Assembly: GCF_002209555.1 (NCBI RefSeq)
Contig: NZ_NJIF01000010.1
Coordinates: 124,001 to 188,000, forward strand
Length of the DNA stretch: 64,000 nucleotides
Reading direction: 5' to 3'
Source: Achromobacter insolitus
GTDB taxonomy: Bacteria > Pseudomonadota > Gammaproteobacteria > Burkholderiales > Burkholderiaceae_B
Position 1 is the stretch's first letter, and every line of letters begins with the position of its first letter. This document shows, one piece after another, positions 51,415 to 60,914 of this stretch. The notes below the pieces were generated by a model that was given only the letters and a program-made list of their open reading frames with translations, was not told where the DNA came from and made no database searches. The translations under genes and the position numbers were made by a program.

Positions 51415-52826
51415 TTACCGAGCCGCTCAATTCGTTCTATAGTTGAAGCCAGTTTTTGAATCGCCTCGGTATTTCCGACACGTTTCCGAAGATCATCGGC
51501 TTTGATTCTGGCCTCACTCAGGCTTCGCTCTGAAACAAGGTGCGCGATCTCCTGAAGATCCTTTTCGACATATTCATTCATCTCGCCTGCACCCATCAGA
51601 ACATTCAATATCCAGTTCGAGTCAGCACCATAAGCCATGCCGGGTGTTTCACTGACGACTCGATCATCCTTAATGGAAAGTATCCGCACGCACCGAGCTT
51701 GAACCTCACCAATAACCTGAGGCGAATGTGTTGTGATAACGAATTGACAGCCCTTGAAAATTGCCGGGAGCCGCTTAATCACATCTCGTTGCCATTTCGG
51801 GTGCAGGTGCAGCTCGATCTCATCTATCAGCACCAACGCCACGCCTTCTGTAATTGGATTTTCGAGATTCGGATTAGCGATAGCAAGACGCCGGGTAAGA
51901 TCAAAAACCAAAGCAATCAATCCTCGCTCGCCATCGGACAACTGCTCCAAAAATAACTGCTTTCCGCTTTTATTGCCGTTGACCTGCTCATCGAGCGTTG
52001 AATCTTTCATGACGGAGTAGCGCGGCGGGTACTCCTCGTGAAACCAGAATTCTTTAATTTGTGGAATCAGATCAGAAATTGCTTTCTGAAGCAGCTTCAG
52101 AATGCGTAAGCCGTGTTTTGAGTCTTTTCGAATTACATGAGATGAACCCATGGCGCGATGCCACTTGGCGAACTCATTGAGGGAAATTTCCAGTTGCGCA
52201 AGGGATTTTGAAAATGCCGCAGCCTGCTTGAACGGAAGTGTGCCTTGAAGCTTTGGCGGAAGTCTTGAAAGCAAGCGGTGCGTTGCGTAGTAAACAACCA
52301 GCGACTGAGTCGGACTACTTTTTAAGTGGCGCTTCAAGCGCATTTCGGATTCATGGGCATCGGTGAACAGCCAATTCAAGCGTTTCTCGAAGTTGCCTTG
52401 CAGACGTTTGTTTGTCCACGCAATCTCGTTTTTTAGATTTTTGTAGTCTGGCGATCTTCTCTCAAGAGTAACCAGCTCTTTCTTCATCATGGCTTGCTTC
52501 TGCGCAAGCTCCAGCTTTTCGCCTTGATCAAGGCTCTCCTTGAAAAGGAAAGTGATCAACGAAGCATCGCCCAAGACACTGTTTTCCATTTCGATAGTGC
52601 AGGAGGACTTGCCTTGGTGAATGTCGGAGTCGAGTAGCGTCAGCGGCTTTTCTCGTGAGACCGTAAACTCAGGCAAAGCGTGGGAATAGGCGGTTGCTAT
52701 GGCTTGCAGAACTGTTGATTTACCAACACCATTGACGCCAGCAATCACAGTCATTTTTTCATCAAAGTCGATGTCCAGCCGATCAAAGCCCCGAAAATTC
52801 GTCAACCCTAGACTTTTCAATTTCAT
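51411..52826 (-). CDS. ptuA: PtuA-like AAA ATPase (Septu-type)
   Basis: 471 residues of SMC/Rad50-like ABC ATPase. 'SLGLTNFRGFDRLDIDFDEKMTVIAGVNGVGKSTVLQAIATAY' holds Walker A (Gly30-Ser37); a long charged helical middle ('LELAQKQAMMKKELVTLERRSPDYKNLKNEIAWTNKRLQGNFEKRL') is the coiled-coil insertion; 'QLSDGERGLIALVFDLTRRLA' is the signature; 'VALVLIDEIELHLHPKWQRDVIKRLPAIF' is Walker B; 'FVITTHSPQVIGEVQ' the H-loop. Size and the HNH gene directly after it match PtuA of Septu. Other possibilities are RloA- or OLD-like ATPases, but there is no TOPRIM domain. Coupled by 4-bp overlaps to hsdS and the HNH gene. Confidence 0.75.
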   Translation of the reverse strand: MKLKSLGLTNFRGFDRLDIDFDEKMTVIAGVNGVGKSTVLQAIATAYSHALPEFTVSREKPLTLLDSDIHQGKSSCTIEMENSVLGDASLITFLFKESLDQGEKLELAQKQAMMKKELVTLERRSPDYKNLKNEIAWTNKRLQGNFEKRLNWLFTDAHESEMRLKRHLKSSPTQSLVVYYATHRLLSRLPPKLQGTLPFKQAAAFSKSLAQLEISLNEFAKWHRAMGSSHVIRKDSKHGLRILKLLQKAISDLIPQIKEFWFHEEYPPRYSVMKDSTLDEQVNGNKSGKQLFLEQLSDGERGLIALVFDLTRRLAIANPNLENPITEGVALVLIDEIELHLHPKWQRDVIKRLPAIFKGCQFVITTHSPQVIGEVQARCVRILSIKDDRVVSETPGMAYGADSNWILNVLMGAGEMNEYVEKDLQEIAHLVSERSLSEARIKADDLRKRVGNTEAIQKLASTIERIERLGK

Positions 52827-54160
52827 GGAGTCATATCCTCCAGCGGGATTTGGCCAGTGACGGCGGCTGTGATGAGTGCTGAACGGCGTTCAATCAGCAA
52901 ATCGAGCGACGTCTGGATCTGGGAGCAAAGGGGTTTCGAGACTTCAAGCGACTGCTTTATGCGAGCGCAAATATCTATCTGCTCACTACTTGAAGGTACG
53001 GGAATCTTCATGTTCGCCAGTTGCTCGCAAGTAATAGCACCCTTGGTGCTACCGGCCCCGTCGCTGTCGCTTCGAAGGAATTTGTAGGCGTGCCCCAGTA
53101 AGTAGCGCAGGTACTCAGTGTCGAGCTTTGGAGAGCGCGGCTTGATGAACGCAAGATGCTGATTGATAGTGGCCTCTATGCCCAATACTGAAGCCATACC
53201 TCGCGTCTTCCCTTGGCCAGTGATCCCCACAAGCACAGCGGGTGGTTGAATCTTGGGAAGGTGGCATTCTCGAAGGGCGGTTTCGGTCACGAATCGACTT
53301 GCGGTTGTGACGGGTGACGCATTGACGACGGAGCTGTTCAGCCAAGGGTATCCCTCGTCATCCCAATAGTCGGCGTTCTCGACCGAGGGTGTCGAGCCAT
53401 TGCCAACCACAGCCAGGTATTTGATCGGCTGCATATCCCAATGCTCTGGAATATCGCCCAGCCATTCCTGTCCGGAGGGTCTGAGCGAGGCATTGGGGTT
53501 GAGGCCGCGGGTGACGACGCGGCTGATGAGGGCGGCGCGCTTTTCTTCCAGCAGCGCCAGCATGCGTTCCTTCTCGGCAATCAGCCCGTCGATGCGCGCG
53601 GTTTCGCGGTCGAGGTAGTTGGCGATTGAGTGCTGAACTTGAAGGCTCGGCAAAGGCAACGTCAACTGCGGGATATCTCCCATGCTTATGTTCTTTTGAG
53701 TGTTCGAGCTGCAAAGATCATCAATCTGACTCTGAAGTAGACTGCTCTTCAAACAGTGCTCAAGAAAGGCGCTTGCCACTTTTCTCTCATCAGCCCGGAT
53801 AAGTGCCAATGGCGACCAGATGCTGAACTCAGTGTCGACCTTTACTCTTGCGATCTTCCCAGTCGAAGCTGCTTTGCCAAGCAAAATGTCATCTCGTTGC
53901 GGCGCAGCTTTCTTGCTGAACTCACGATGATCCTCTTCCGAAACATAGCGGCACGCCTCAAACACGAGCTCACCATTCTGGATGCCATCAACCGACAGAA
54001 AAGGAAATCCTTCAGCGGTAAACTCAGGTGTGAGATGAGGCCCATCCGTGATCGGGGCTGCGAGTAGAAACTTAAGTCGAACTGCCGACCAATCATCCGG
54101 CAGCAGGTTTTCGAGTAACGCGGCTGCTTGAACTGATTGCGGGCCAACGGATTGCATCAC
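52823..54160 (-). CDS. hsdS: Type I restriction-modification specificity subunit S
   Basis: 445 residues with the repeated layout of HsdS: target-recognition domain 1 (about 15-165), central conserved helix ('IANYLDRETARIDGLIAEKERMLALLEEKRAALISRVVTRGLNP'), target-recognition domain 2 (about 230-375, starting 'WLGDIPEHWDMQPIKYLAVVGNGSTPS') and the distal conserved helix ('SLEVSKPLCSQIQTSLDLLIERRSALITAAVTGQI'). The two TRDs set a bipartite DNA target, which cannot be derived from sequence alone. Overlaps hsdM and the ptuA-like gene by four bases each. The first TRD region is AT-richer than hsdM, as usual for exchanged TRDs. Confidence 0.95.
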   Translation of the reverse strand: MMQSVGPQSVQAAALLENLLPDDWSAVRLKFLLAAPITDGPHLTPEFTAEGFPFLSVDGIQNGELVFEACRYVSEEDHREFSKKAAPQRDDILLGKAASTGKIARVKVDTEFSIWSPLALIRADERKVASAFLEHCLKSSLLQSQIDDLCSSNTQKNISMGDIPQLTLPLPSLQVQHSIANYLDRETARIDGLIAEKERMLALLEEKRAALISRVVTRGLNPNASLRPSGQEWLGDIPEHWDMQPIKYLAVVGNGSTPSVENADYWDDEGYPWLNSSVVNASPVTTASRFVTETALRECHLPKIQPPAVLVGITGQGKTRGMASVLGIEATINQHLAFIKPRSPKLDTEYLRYLLGHAYKFLRSDSDGAGSTKGAITCEQLANMKIPVPSSSEQIDICARIKQSLEVSKPLCSQIQTSLDLLIERRSALITAAVTGQIPLEDMTP

Positions 54161-56286
54161 TCCGTAACCTCCCGTAGCAGTTTCAAAATTCGCTGCTCTA
54201 CGCCAGCCAACTCTACATCGATCTCATGCAGTGGGCGCGGCGGCTGGTACTGGAAGAACACGCGGTTGAAGTTGATCTCGTAGCCCACCTTGCCGATGCC
54301 GCTGTCCTGCTCGTCCAGGGTCTCGCGGTCGATCCAGGCGTCCGGCACGTAGGGACGCACCTCGCGCAGGAAGTAGCTGACGATGTCCTCTTTCAGCGGG
54401 ATGTTTTCGGCATCCTTGAGCGCCGGGTCGGGCTCGTACTCGACGAAGCCTTTCTTGCCATCGCCAAGCAAGCCCAGCAAAGCATGCAGGCCTTGCGTGG
54501 TGAGGTCGGTGGGCAGGGTTTGACCCGGAAAGTAAAGGGCACCCTCCAAAGGGGTTGTTTTGTGGTGTGTGGCAACCACTGGCGTCGCATCGGGGTCTAC
54601 AGCGGTAAAGCAGTCACGAAAGATTTTCTTCTGCGCCGTGCCCTTGGCGCCCTTGGCCCAAGCTTCCATATCGTTGGACAGGGTCTTGAACACCTGCTGC
54701 ACGGTAGCCCAGGTCTTGTTCCAGTCCAGAAGCGGTTCGGTGCCCAGTTCGTCCTGCACCGCTTGCAGGGCGTCGAACAGCTCGGGGCAGGTGTTGAGGA
54801 AACGTTCGCGGGCTTCGTCGGTGATCTGGAAACGCAAGCGCAGCGGGCGCAGTACGGTAATGCGGCGATAGCCGAAGTCCGTGTTGTCGAACACGCGGCT
54901 GGTCTGACTGTTTTCCAGTGTGCCGTGTTCGCGGGTGATGGCATCAAGCGCGACTGGGTCAAGGTAGCGGCGCTTGTCGCCCAGACTGCGCTTCATCGGC
55001 GTGTAGCGTTCGCGGGCGTCGATGAGCTGGATCTTGCCCTTGCGGTGATCAGCCTTGCGGTTGGTGACCACCCAGATGAAGGTGCCGATGCCGGTGTTAT
55101 AGAACATCTGCTCGGGCAAAGCGACGATGGCCTCCAACTGGTCACGCTCGATGATCCAGCGGCGGATGTCGCTCTCGCCGCTGCCCGCACCGCCGGTGAA
55201 TAGCGGCGAGCCATTGAAGACGACGGCCGTTCGAGAGCCAGGCTTGTCGCGGCATCCAGGCTTGTAATCCTGGAACTTGCTCATCATGTAGAGCAGGAAC
55301 AACAGGGCGCCGTCGTTGATGCGTGGCAGCTTGCCGCTGTAGCGACGGAAGTTAGGCCAGCGGTCGATGACCTTCTTCTCAGCCTTCCAGTCCACGCCGA
55401 AGGGCGGGTTGGCCAGCAGGTAGTCGAAGCGCTGCTCCGGAAAGGGGTCGTCGGTGAGGGTGTTGCCCAGCACCACCTGGCCGTCCTTGTGGCCTTTGAT
55501 CAAGAGATCGGAGGCGGCCACGGCATAGGAGCGTGGGTTGTAGTCCTGCCCGAAGACCTTGACTGTGGCCTGCTCGTTGTGGGCGCGAATCCAGTTCTGC
55601 GCCTCGGCCAGCATGCCGCCGGTACCGCAGGCCGGATCGCAGATGGTGACGATGACACCGGCCTGGGTGAGCACGCTGGTGTCGGGTTCCAGCAGCAGGT
55701 TGACCATGAGCTGGATCACTTCGCGGGGGGTGAAGTGATCGCCCGCCGTTTCGTTGGCGGCTTCGTTGAAGCGCCGGATCAGGTCTTCGAACACCAACCC
55801 CATGGTGATGTTGTCCACTTTGCGCGGATGCAGGTCGATCTCGGCGAACTGGGACACCACTTGGTAGAGACGGTTGGACTCTTCGAGCTTCTCGATCTCC
55901 TTGTCGAACTCGAAGCGCTCGAAGATCTTGCGGACGTTTTCGGAGAAGCCGGCGATGTAGTCGGCCAGGTGGCGGCCGATGTTGTCGGGGTCGCCCTTGA
56001 GCTTGTGGAAGTCGAGCTGGCTGTGGTTATGAAAGCCCAGCGGCGTGCCGTCTTCATCCTTGGCCAGGTTGTTGAGGATAGCGTCAACGTTGGCGATCTT
56101 CTTGGCTTTGAGCTCCTGGTGGCGCTTGAGCACGGCTTGTTTGCTGGGTGCCAACACAGCGTCGAAACGGCGCAGCACGGTGAGCGGCAACATCACCCGC
56201 TCGTACTGCGGCGGTCGATAGGGGCCGCGCAGTAGGTCGGCTACCGACCAGATGAAGTTGGCGAGTTGCTGAAAGTTAACGCTCAT
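54157..56286 (-). CDS. hsdM: Type I DNA methyltransferase subunit M
   Basis: 709 residues. N-terminal helical domain ('LANFIWSVADLLRGPYRPPQYERVMLPLTVLRRFD'), then the N6-adenine methyltransferase core: SAM motif 'ICDPACGTGGMLAEAQNWI' and catalytic 'YLLANPPFGVDW' (NPPF), with 'NETAGDHFTPREVIQLMVNLLL' before them. The protein is longer than E. coli-type HsdM because of a C-terminal extension after residue 500, typical of a widespread subgroup. It methylates the host target as M2S and forms the core of the restriction complex. It begins 26 bp after the Mrr-like gene. Confidence 0.96.
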   Translation of the reverse strand: MSVNFQQLANFIWSVADLLRGPYRPPQYERVMLPLTVLRRFDAVLAPSKQAVLKRHQELKAKKIANVDAILNNLAKDEDGTPLGFHNHSQLDFHKLKGDPDNIGRHLADYIAGFSENVRKIFERFEFDKEIEKLEESNRLYQVVSQFAEIDLHPRKVDNITMGLVFEDLIRRFNEAANETAGDHFTPREVIQLMVNLLLEPDTSVLTQAGVIVTICDPACGTGGMLAEAQNWIRAHNEQATVKVFGQDYNPRSYAVAASDLLIKGHKDGQVVLGNTLTDDPFPEQRFDYLLANPPFGVDWKAEKKVIDRWPNFRRYSGKLPRINDGALLFLLYMMSKFQDYKPGCRDKPGSRTAVVFNGSPLFTGGAGSGESDIRRWIIERDQLEAIVALPEQMFYNTGIGTFIWVVTNRKADHRKGKIQLIDARERYTPMKRSLGDKRRYLDPVALDAITREHGTLENSQTSRVFDNTDFGYRRITVLRPLRLRFQITDEARERFLNTCPELFDALQAVQDELGTEPLLDWNKTWATVQQVFKTLSNDMEAWAKGAKGTAQKKIFRDCFTAVDPDATPVVATHHKTTPLEGALYFPGQTLPTDLTTQGLHALLGLLGDGKKGFVEYEPDPALKDAENIPLKEDIVSYFLREVRPYVPDAWIDRETLDEQDSGIGKVGYEINFNRVFFQYQPPRPLHEIDVELAGVEQRILKLLREVTE

Positions 56287-56312
56287 TGTTATTGAACCAT
56301 CTTCTTGTTTGG

Positions 56313-57305
56313 TTAGGCCGGCCAGTACAGCCGCTTCAACGGCACGATCCGTTTGGTTTCAGCGTCGGTCCCGTCGTAGTGCTCAATCAGCGCCCGCACC
56401 ACGTGGTCCAGCGTCCACATCGCCAACGGAATGGAGGCGCGGTCAGCTTCGTACAGGGCATCCTTGCTGAAGCCGCCCGTGCTGACGTACAGCCCGCGAT
56501 CATCCTTGTGGCGGCCGCCGAGGAAGCTTCGGATTTCCTGGCTACCCATCTGTCCCTTGCGATGCTTGACCTCCACGACGATGCGCGGATGTTCGAAGCC
56601 GAAGCCGTCCGGCGAGGCCACGATGTCCTTCCCACGGTCCGAGCCAGGCGGCGAAACCTGGGTCTTGTAGCCCATGGCGCGCAGGATGCCGGCAACTAGC
56701 TGCTGCATGTCATCCCAGTCCAGTTCGTTGACCCGATCCTTGATGCGTTCCAGTGCCTGAGACTCGATGTCGGCCAGTGGATCGGCGACGACTTCCTCGG
56801 CCTCCTCTTCGACTGCTGGCGCTGGTTTGCCCTTCAGTGCGGCCAGCACTTCCGCTGCCGCGCTGGACGGTACCTCGAAGAGGGTCAGGGTCGAACCCAG
56901 GCTGTTCTTGCTGCTCGTGCCTAAGTTGTCGCGTGGCAGTTCCTGTGCTTGCCACTGCACCTTGCGCGCCAGGGGCATGCCTTGCTCTGCCCACTCGGGG
57001 TGGTGCTCGGCTGGTCCAGCGACATTGCCGATCGAGTACAGGCGATTGGGGGGCGAATAGGTGATGACCCAGTCGCCCTCTTGGATGTCGTTGACGAAGC
57101 GCCAGACCTGGGATGCGCCCGAAACCACCGTGCCTTGTTTGGCCAGGGGCTCAGCGGAATGGTACAGGGCGATCAACTGCTTGCGTCCGACACCGGGCTT
57201 GGCATGAGGCGCCAACTGATTCCAGCCCACGGCAGCTACGCCGCGTTCCCGAAAGGCGTCATACAAGCTGCCGCCATCGCCGCGTACCATCCACATCCGC
57301 GCCAT
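56313..57305 (-). CDS. Mrr-like restriction endonuclease, probably modification-dependent
   Basis: 330 residues in two parts. Residues 1-160 ('MWMVRGDGGSLYDAFRERGVAAVGW', 'VWRFVNDIQEGDWVITYSPPNRLYSIGNVAG') resemble an EVE/PUA-like recognition domain. An acidic linker ('EEEAEEVVADPL') leads to residues 200-300, a Mrr_cat PD-(D/E)xK nuclease: 'MQQLVAGILRAMGYKTQVSPPGSDRGKDIVASPDGFGFEHPRIVVEVKHRKGQMGSQEIRSF', with Asp, Glu-x-Lys and a Gln helix. Mrr-type enzymes usually cut methylated foreign DNA, the reverse of a type I system. First gene of the island operon; its promoter is in the 247-bp region up to guaA. Confidence 0.88.
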   Translation of the reverse strand: MARMWMVRGDGGSLYDAFRERGVAAVGWNQLAPHAKPGVGRKQLIALYHSAEPLAKQGTVVSGASQVWRFVNDIQEGDWVITYSPPNRLYSIGNVAGPAEHHPEWAEQGMPLARKVQWQAQELPRDNLGTSSKNSLGSTLTLFEVPSSAAAEVLAALKGKPAPAVEEEAEEVVADPLADIESQALERIKDRVNELDWDDMQQLVAGILRAMGYKTQVSPPGSDRGKDIVASPDGFGFEHPRIVVEVKHRKGQMGSQEIRSFLGGRHKDDRGLYVSTGGFSKDALYEADRASIPLAMWTLDHVVRALIEHYDGTDAETKRIVPLKRLYWPA

Positions 57306-57394
57306 TGCGTTCCCTCTTGTGTTAACAGTCGACAGTCCAACACGACCAAGGATGTGGTCGGCCGGAAATACCGGGCATTGAAATCTCTACGGCC

Positions 57395-57420
57395 GCAGAT
57401 TATTTTTTTACCTAATCTGC
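57395..57420. promoter_or_regulatory. Inverted repeat upstream of island operon
   Basis: GCAGATTA and TAATCTGC, perfect 8-base arms with a T-rich 10-base loop, about 90 bp upstream of the mrr-like start codon. The AT-rich stretch here is the most promoter-like part of the 247-bp region that precedes the island operon. It could be an operator controlling defence-gene expression or part of an attachment region. Confidence 0.45.
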
Positions 57421-57503
57421 AAACGTTGCACACCGATCAGCAGAGCAAGGTCCGAATAATAACTCGTCCCTTAAATCACATGAACGACTGCCGTCGCTGG
57501 AAT

Positions 57504-57528
57504 GAAAAGAGCGCCGAAGCGCTCTTTC
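57504..57528. terminator. Intrinsic terminator after guaA, on the island side
   Basis: AAAGAGCGC and GCGCTCTTT form a 9-bp stem with a four-base loop, with T residues on both sides. It lies 25 bp after the guaA stop codon on the minus strand, within the island. It insulates the mrr/hsd operon from guaA transcription and substitutes for the terminator displaced by the insertion. Confidence 0.82.
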
Positions 57529-57552
57529 GTTTACCTCAACCCTTGAACAGGA

Positions 57553-57568
57553 TCACTCCCACTCAATC
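57553..57568. repeat. Putative right attachment site at guaA 3' end
   Basis: The last codons of guaA, including its stop, of which 14 of 16 bases recur at 47457-47472. The exact common core on the minus strand is GAGTGGGA (57557-57564 here, 47461-47468 at the left). In guaA-targeting elements the incoming attP restores the gene end, which is consistent with guaA being intact here. Confidence 0.6.
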
Positions 57569-59145
57569 GTCGCAGGCGGCTTGCTCGACACGTCGTACAC
57601 GACCCGATTAATACCGCGCACTTCATTGATAATCCGCGACGAAACCCGAGCCAGCAGCGGATGCGGCAGCGGCGCCCAGTCGGCGGTCATGAAGTCGAAG
57701 GTCTGCACGGCGCGCAGGGCCACGACGTATTCGTAGGTGCGGCCATCGCCCATCACGCCCACCGACTTCACCGGCAGGAACACGGCGAAGGCTTGGGAGG
57801 TCAGCTCGTACCAGGTCAGGCCGCTGGCCTCGTCCTTGGTGTTGCGCAGTTCTTCGATGAAGATGGCGTCGGCGCGGCGCAGCAGCTCGGCGTATTCATG
57901 CTTCACTTCGCCGAGGATGCGCACGCCCAGGCCGGGGCCGGGGAACGGGTGGCGGTAGACCATCTGCGGCGGCAGGCCCAGGGCCACGCCCAGTTCGCGG
58001 ACTTCGTCCTTGAACAGTTCGCGCAGGGGTTCCAGCAGTTGCAGGTTCAGCGTGTCCGGCAAGCCGCCCACGTTGTGGTGCGACTTGATGGAGGTGGCCT
58101 TGCCGGTCTTGGCGCCAGCCGATTCGATGACGTCGGGGTAGATCGTGCCCTGGGCCAGCCACTTGGCGCTCTTCTGCTTGCCGGCCTGTTCCTGGAACAC
58201 TTCGACGAATTCGCGGCCGATGATCTTGCGCTTGGCTTCCGGATCCGCCACGCCGGCCAGCTTGCCCATGAACTGGGCGGTGGCGTCGATGTGGATGATC
58301 TTCACGCCCATGTTTTCGGCGAAGGTCTGCATGACCTGCTTGCCTTCGTCCAGGCGCAACAGGCCGTGGTCGACGAACACGCAGGTGAGCTGGTCGCCGA
58401 TGGCCTTGTGGATCAGCGCGGCGGCAACCGAGGAGTCCACGCCGCCGGACAGGCCCAGGATGACTTCGTCCGAGCCGACCTGCTCGCGGATGCGGGCAAC
58501 GGCTTCGGCCACGTAGTCGGGCATGTTCCAATCGCCCTGGCATTCGCAGATTTCGTTCACGAAGCGGGCCAGCATGGCCTTGCCCTGGACGGTGTGCGTG
58601 ACTTCGGGGTGGAACTGGACGGCGTAGAACTTGCGGTCTTCGTCGGCCATGCCGGCGATGGGGCAAGATGGCGTGGAAGCCATCAGCTTGAAGCCCGGGG
58701 GCAGTTCGGTGACCTTGTCGCCGTGGCTCATCCAGACCTTCAGCATGCCGTGGCCTTCGGGCGTAGAGAAATCCTCCAGGCCTTCCAGCAGCTTGGTATG
58801 GCCGTGCGCGCGGACTTCGGCGTAGCCGAATTCGCGGTGGTCGGAGAAGCTGACCACGCCGCCCAATTGCTGCGCCATGGACTGCATGCCATAGCAGATG
58901 CCGAGGACTGGCACGCCCAGTTCGAACACCGCATGCGGCACGCGCATGGAGCCTTCTTCGTAGGCGGAAGCGTGGCTGCCCGACAGGATGATGCCCTTCA
59001 AGCCTTGCGCCATCTGGTCGCGCACGAAGGCGTCGTCGACGTCGCCGGGGTGCACTTCGGAGTAGACGCCGGCTTCGCGGACGCGGCGGGCGATCAGCTG
59101 GGTGACTTGCGAACCGTAGTCGAGAATGAGGATGCGCTGGTGCAT
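57553..59145 (-). CDS. guaA: GMP synthase (glutamine-hydrolysing)
   Basis: 530 residues, full length. Glutaminase domain: '[26 protein letters not shown]', Cys84 in '[15 protein letters not shown]', and '[10 protein letters not shown]' (His, Glu). ATP-pyrophosphatase domain: P-loop '[22 protein letters not shown]' and 'TIYPDVIES'. C-terminal dimerisation domain ends in '[19 protein letters not shown]'. Converts XMP to GMP with glutamine and ATP. Follows guaB in the same direction, with a terminator-like hairpin between. The last 16 bases are repeated at 47457-47472; the coding sequence itself is intact. Confidence 0.98.
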   Translation of the reverse strand: MHQRILILDYGSQVTQLIARRVREAGVYSEVHPGDVDDAFVRDQMAQGLKGIILSGSHASAYEEGSMRVPHAVFELGVPVLGICYGMQSMAQQLGGVVSFSDHREFGYAEVRAHGHTKLLEGLEDFSTPEGHGMLKVWMSHGDKVTELPPGFKLMASTPSCPIAGMADEDRKFYAVQFHPEVTHTVQGKAMLARFVNEICECQGDWNMPDYVAEAVARIREQVGSDEVILGLSGGVDSSVAAALIHKAIGDQLTCVFVDHGLLRLDEGKQVMQTFAENMGVKIIHIDATAQFMGKLAGVADPEAKRKIIGREFVEVFQEQAGKQKSAKWLAQGTIYPDVIESAGAKTGKATSIKSHHNVGGLPDTLNLQLLEPLRELFKDEVRELGVALGLPPQMVYRHPFPGPGLGVRILGEVKHEYAELLRRADAIFIEELRNTKDEASGLTWYELTSQAFAVFLPVKSVGVMGDGRTYEYVVALRAVQTFDFMTADWAPLPHPLLARVSSRIINEVRGINRVVYDVSSKPPATIEWE

Positions 59146-59188
59146 GGAGACTCTACCGGTAAAGAATAAAACCGCAGTAAATAAAACC

Positions 59189-59230
59189 GCACCGGCAGAA
59201 CCGCTGATTCATTTGCGGTTCTGCCGGTGC
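59189..59230 (-). terminator. 16-bp-stem terminator between guaB and guaA
   Basis: GCACCGGCAGAACCGC and GCGGTTCTGCCGGTGC pair perfectly over 16 bp with a 10-base loop, followed on the minus strand by GGTTTTATTT. It lies 33 bp after the guaB stop and 44 bp before the guaA start, so it separates or attenuates the two genes. Confidence 0.85.
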
Positions 59231-59262
59231 GTGATGCATGACATTGTAGTTGACTGTACGGA

Positions 59263-60837
<1,575 letters not shown>

Positions 60838-60840
60838 TTA

Positions 60841-60906
60841 TTTTTACCCGGGTGTATTGACTTCAATTTCTACCCGGATCATAATTCCACTGCAATTTTT
60901 ACCCGG
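60841..60906 (+). promoter_or_regulatory. Promoter with three TACCCGG repeats upstream of DUF2239 gene
   Basis: Three copies of TTT(T/C)TACCCGG begin at 60841, 60867 and 60896. They surround a good sigma-70 promoter: TTGACT (60857-60862), 17-bp spacer, CATAAT (60880-60885). Repeat 2 lies in the spacer, repeat 1 just before the -35 element and repeat 3 over the transcription start. This is a repressor-type arrangement. The gene product contains a ribbon-helix-helix-like stretch and could bind its own promoter. Confidence 0.75.
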
Positions 60907-60914
60907 ATTAAATA

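Larger units (their letters stand above)
47461..57560. mobile_element. Defence island inserted at the 3' end of guaA
   Basis: About 10.1 kb bounded by guaA 3'-end repeats. All six genes are on the minus strand and concern DNA defence: mrr-like, hsdM, hsdS, ptuA-like, ptuB-like, hsdR. The ptuA/ptuB part and the flanks are visibly AT-richer than the host, while hsdM and hsdR are closer to host composition, suggesting assembly from several sources. The guaA 3' end is an established insertion target for tyrosine-recombinase islands. No integrase is left, so the element is probably fixed or dependent on one acting in trans. Confidence 0.7.
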
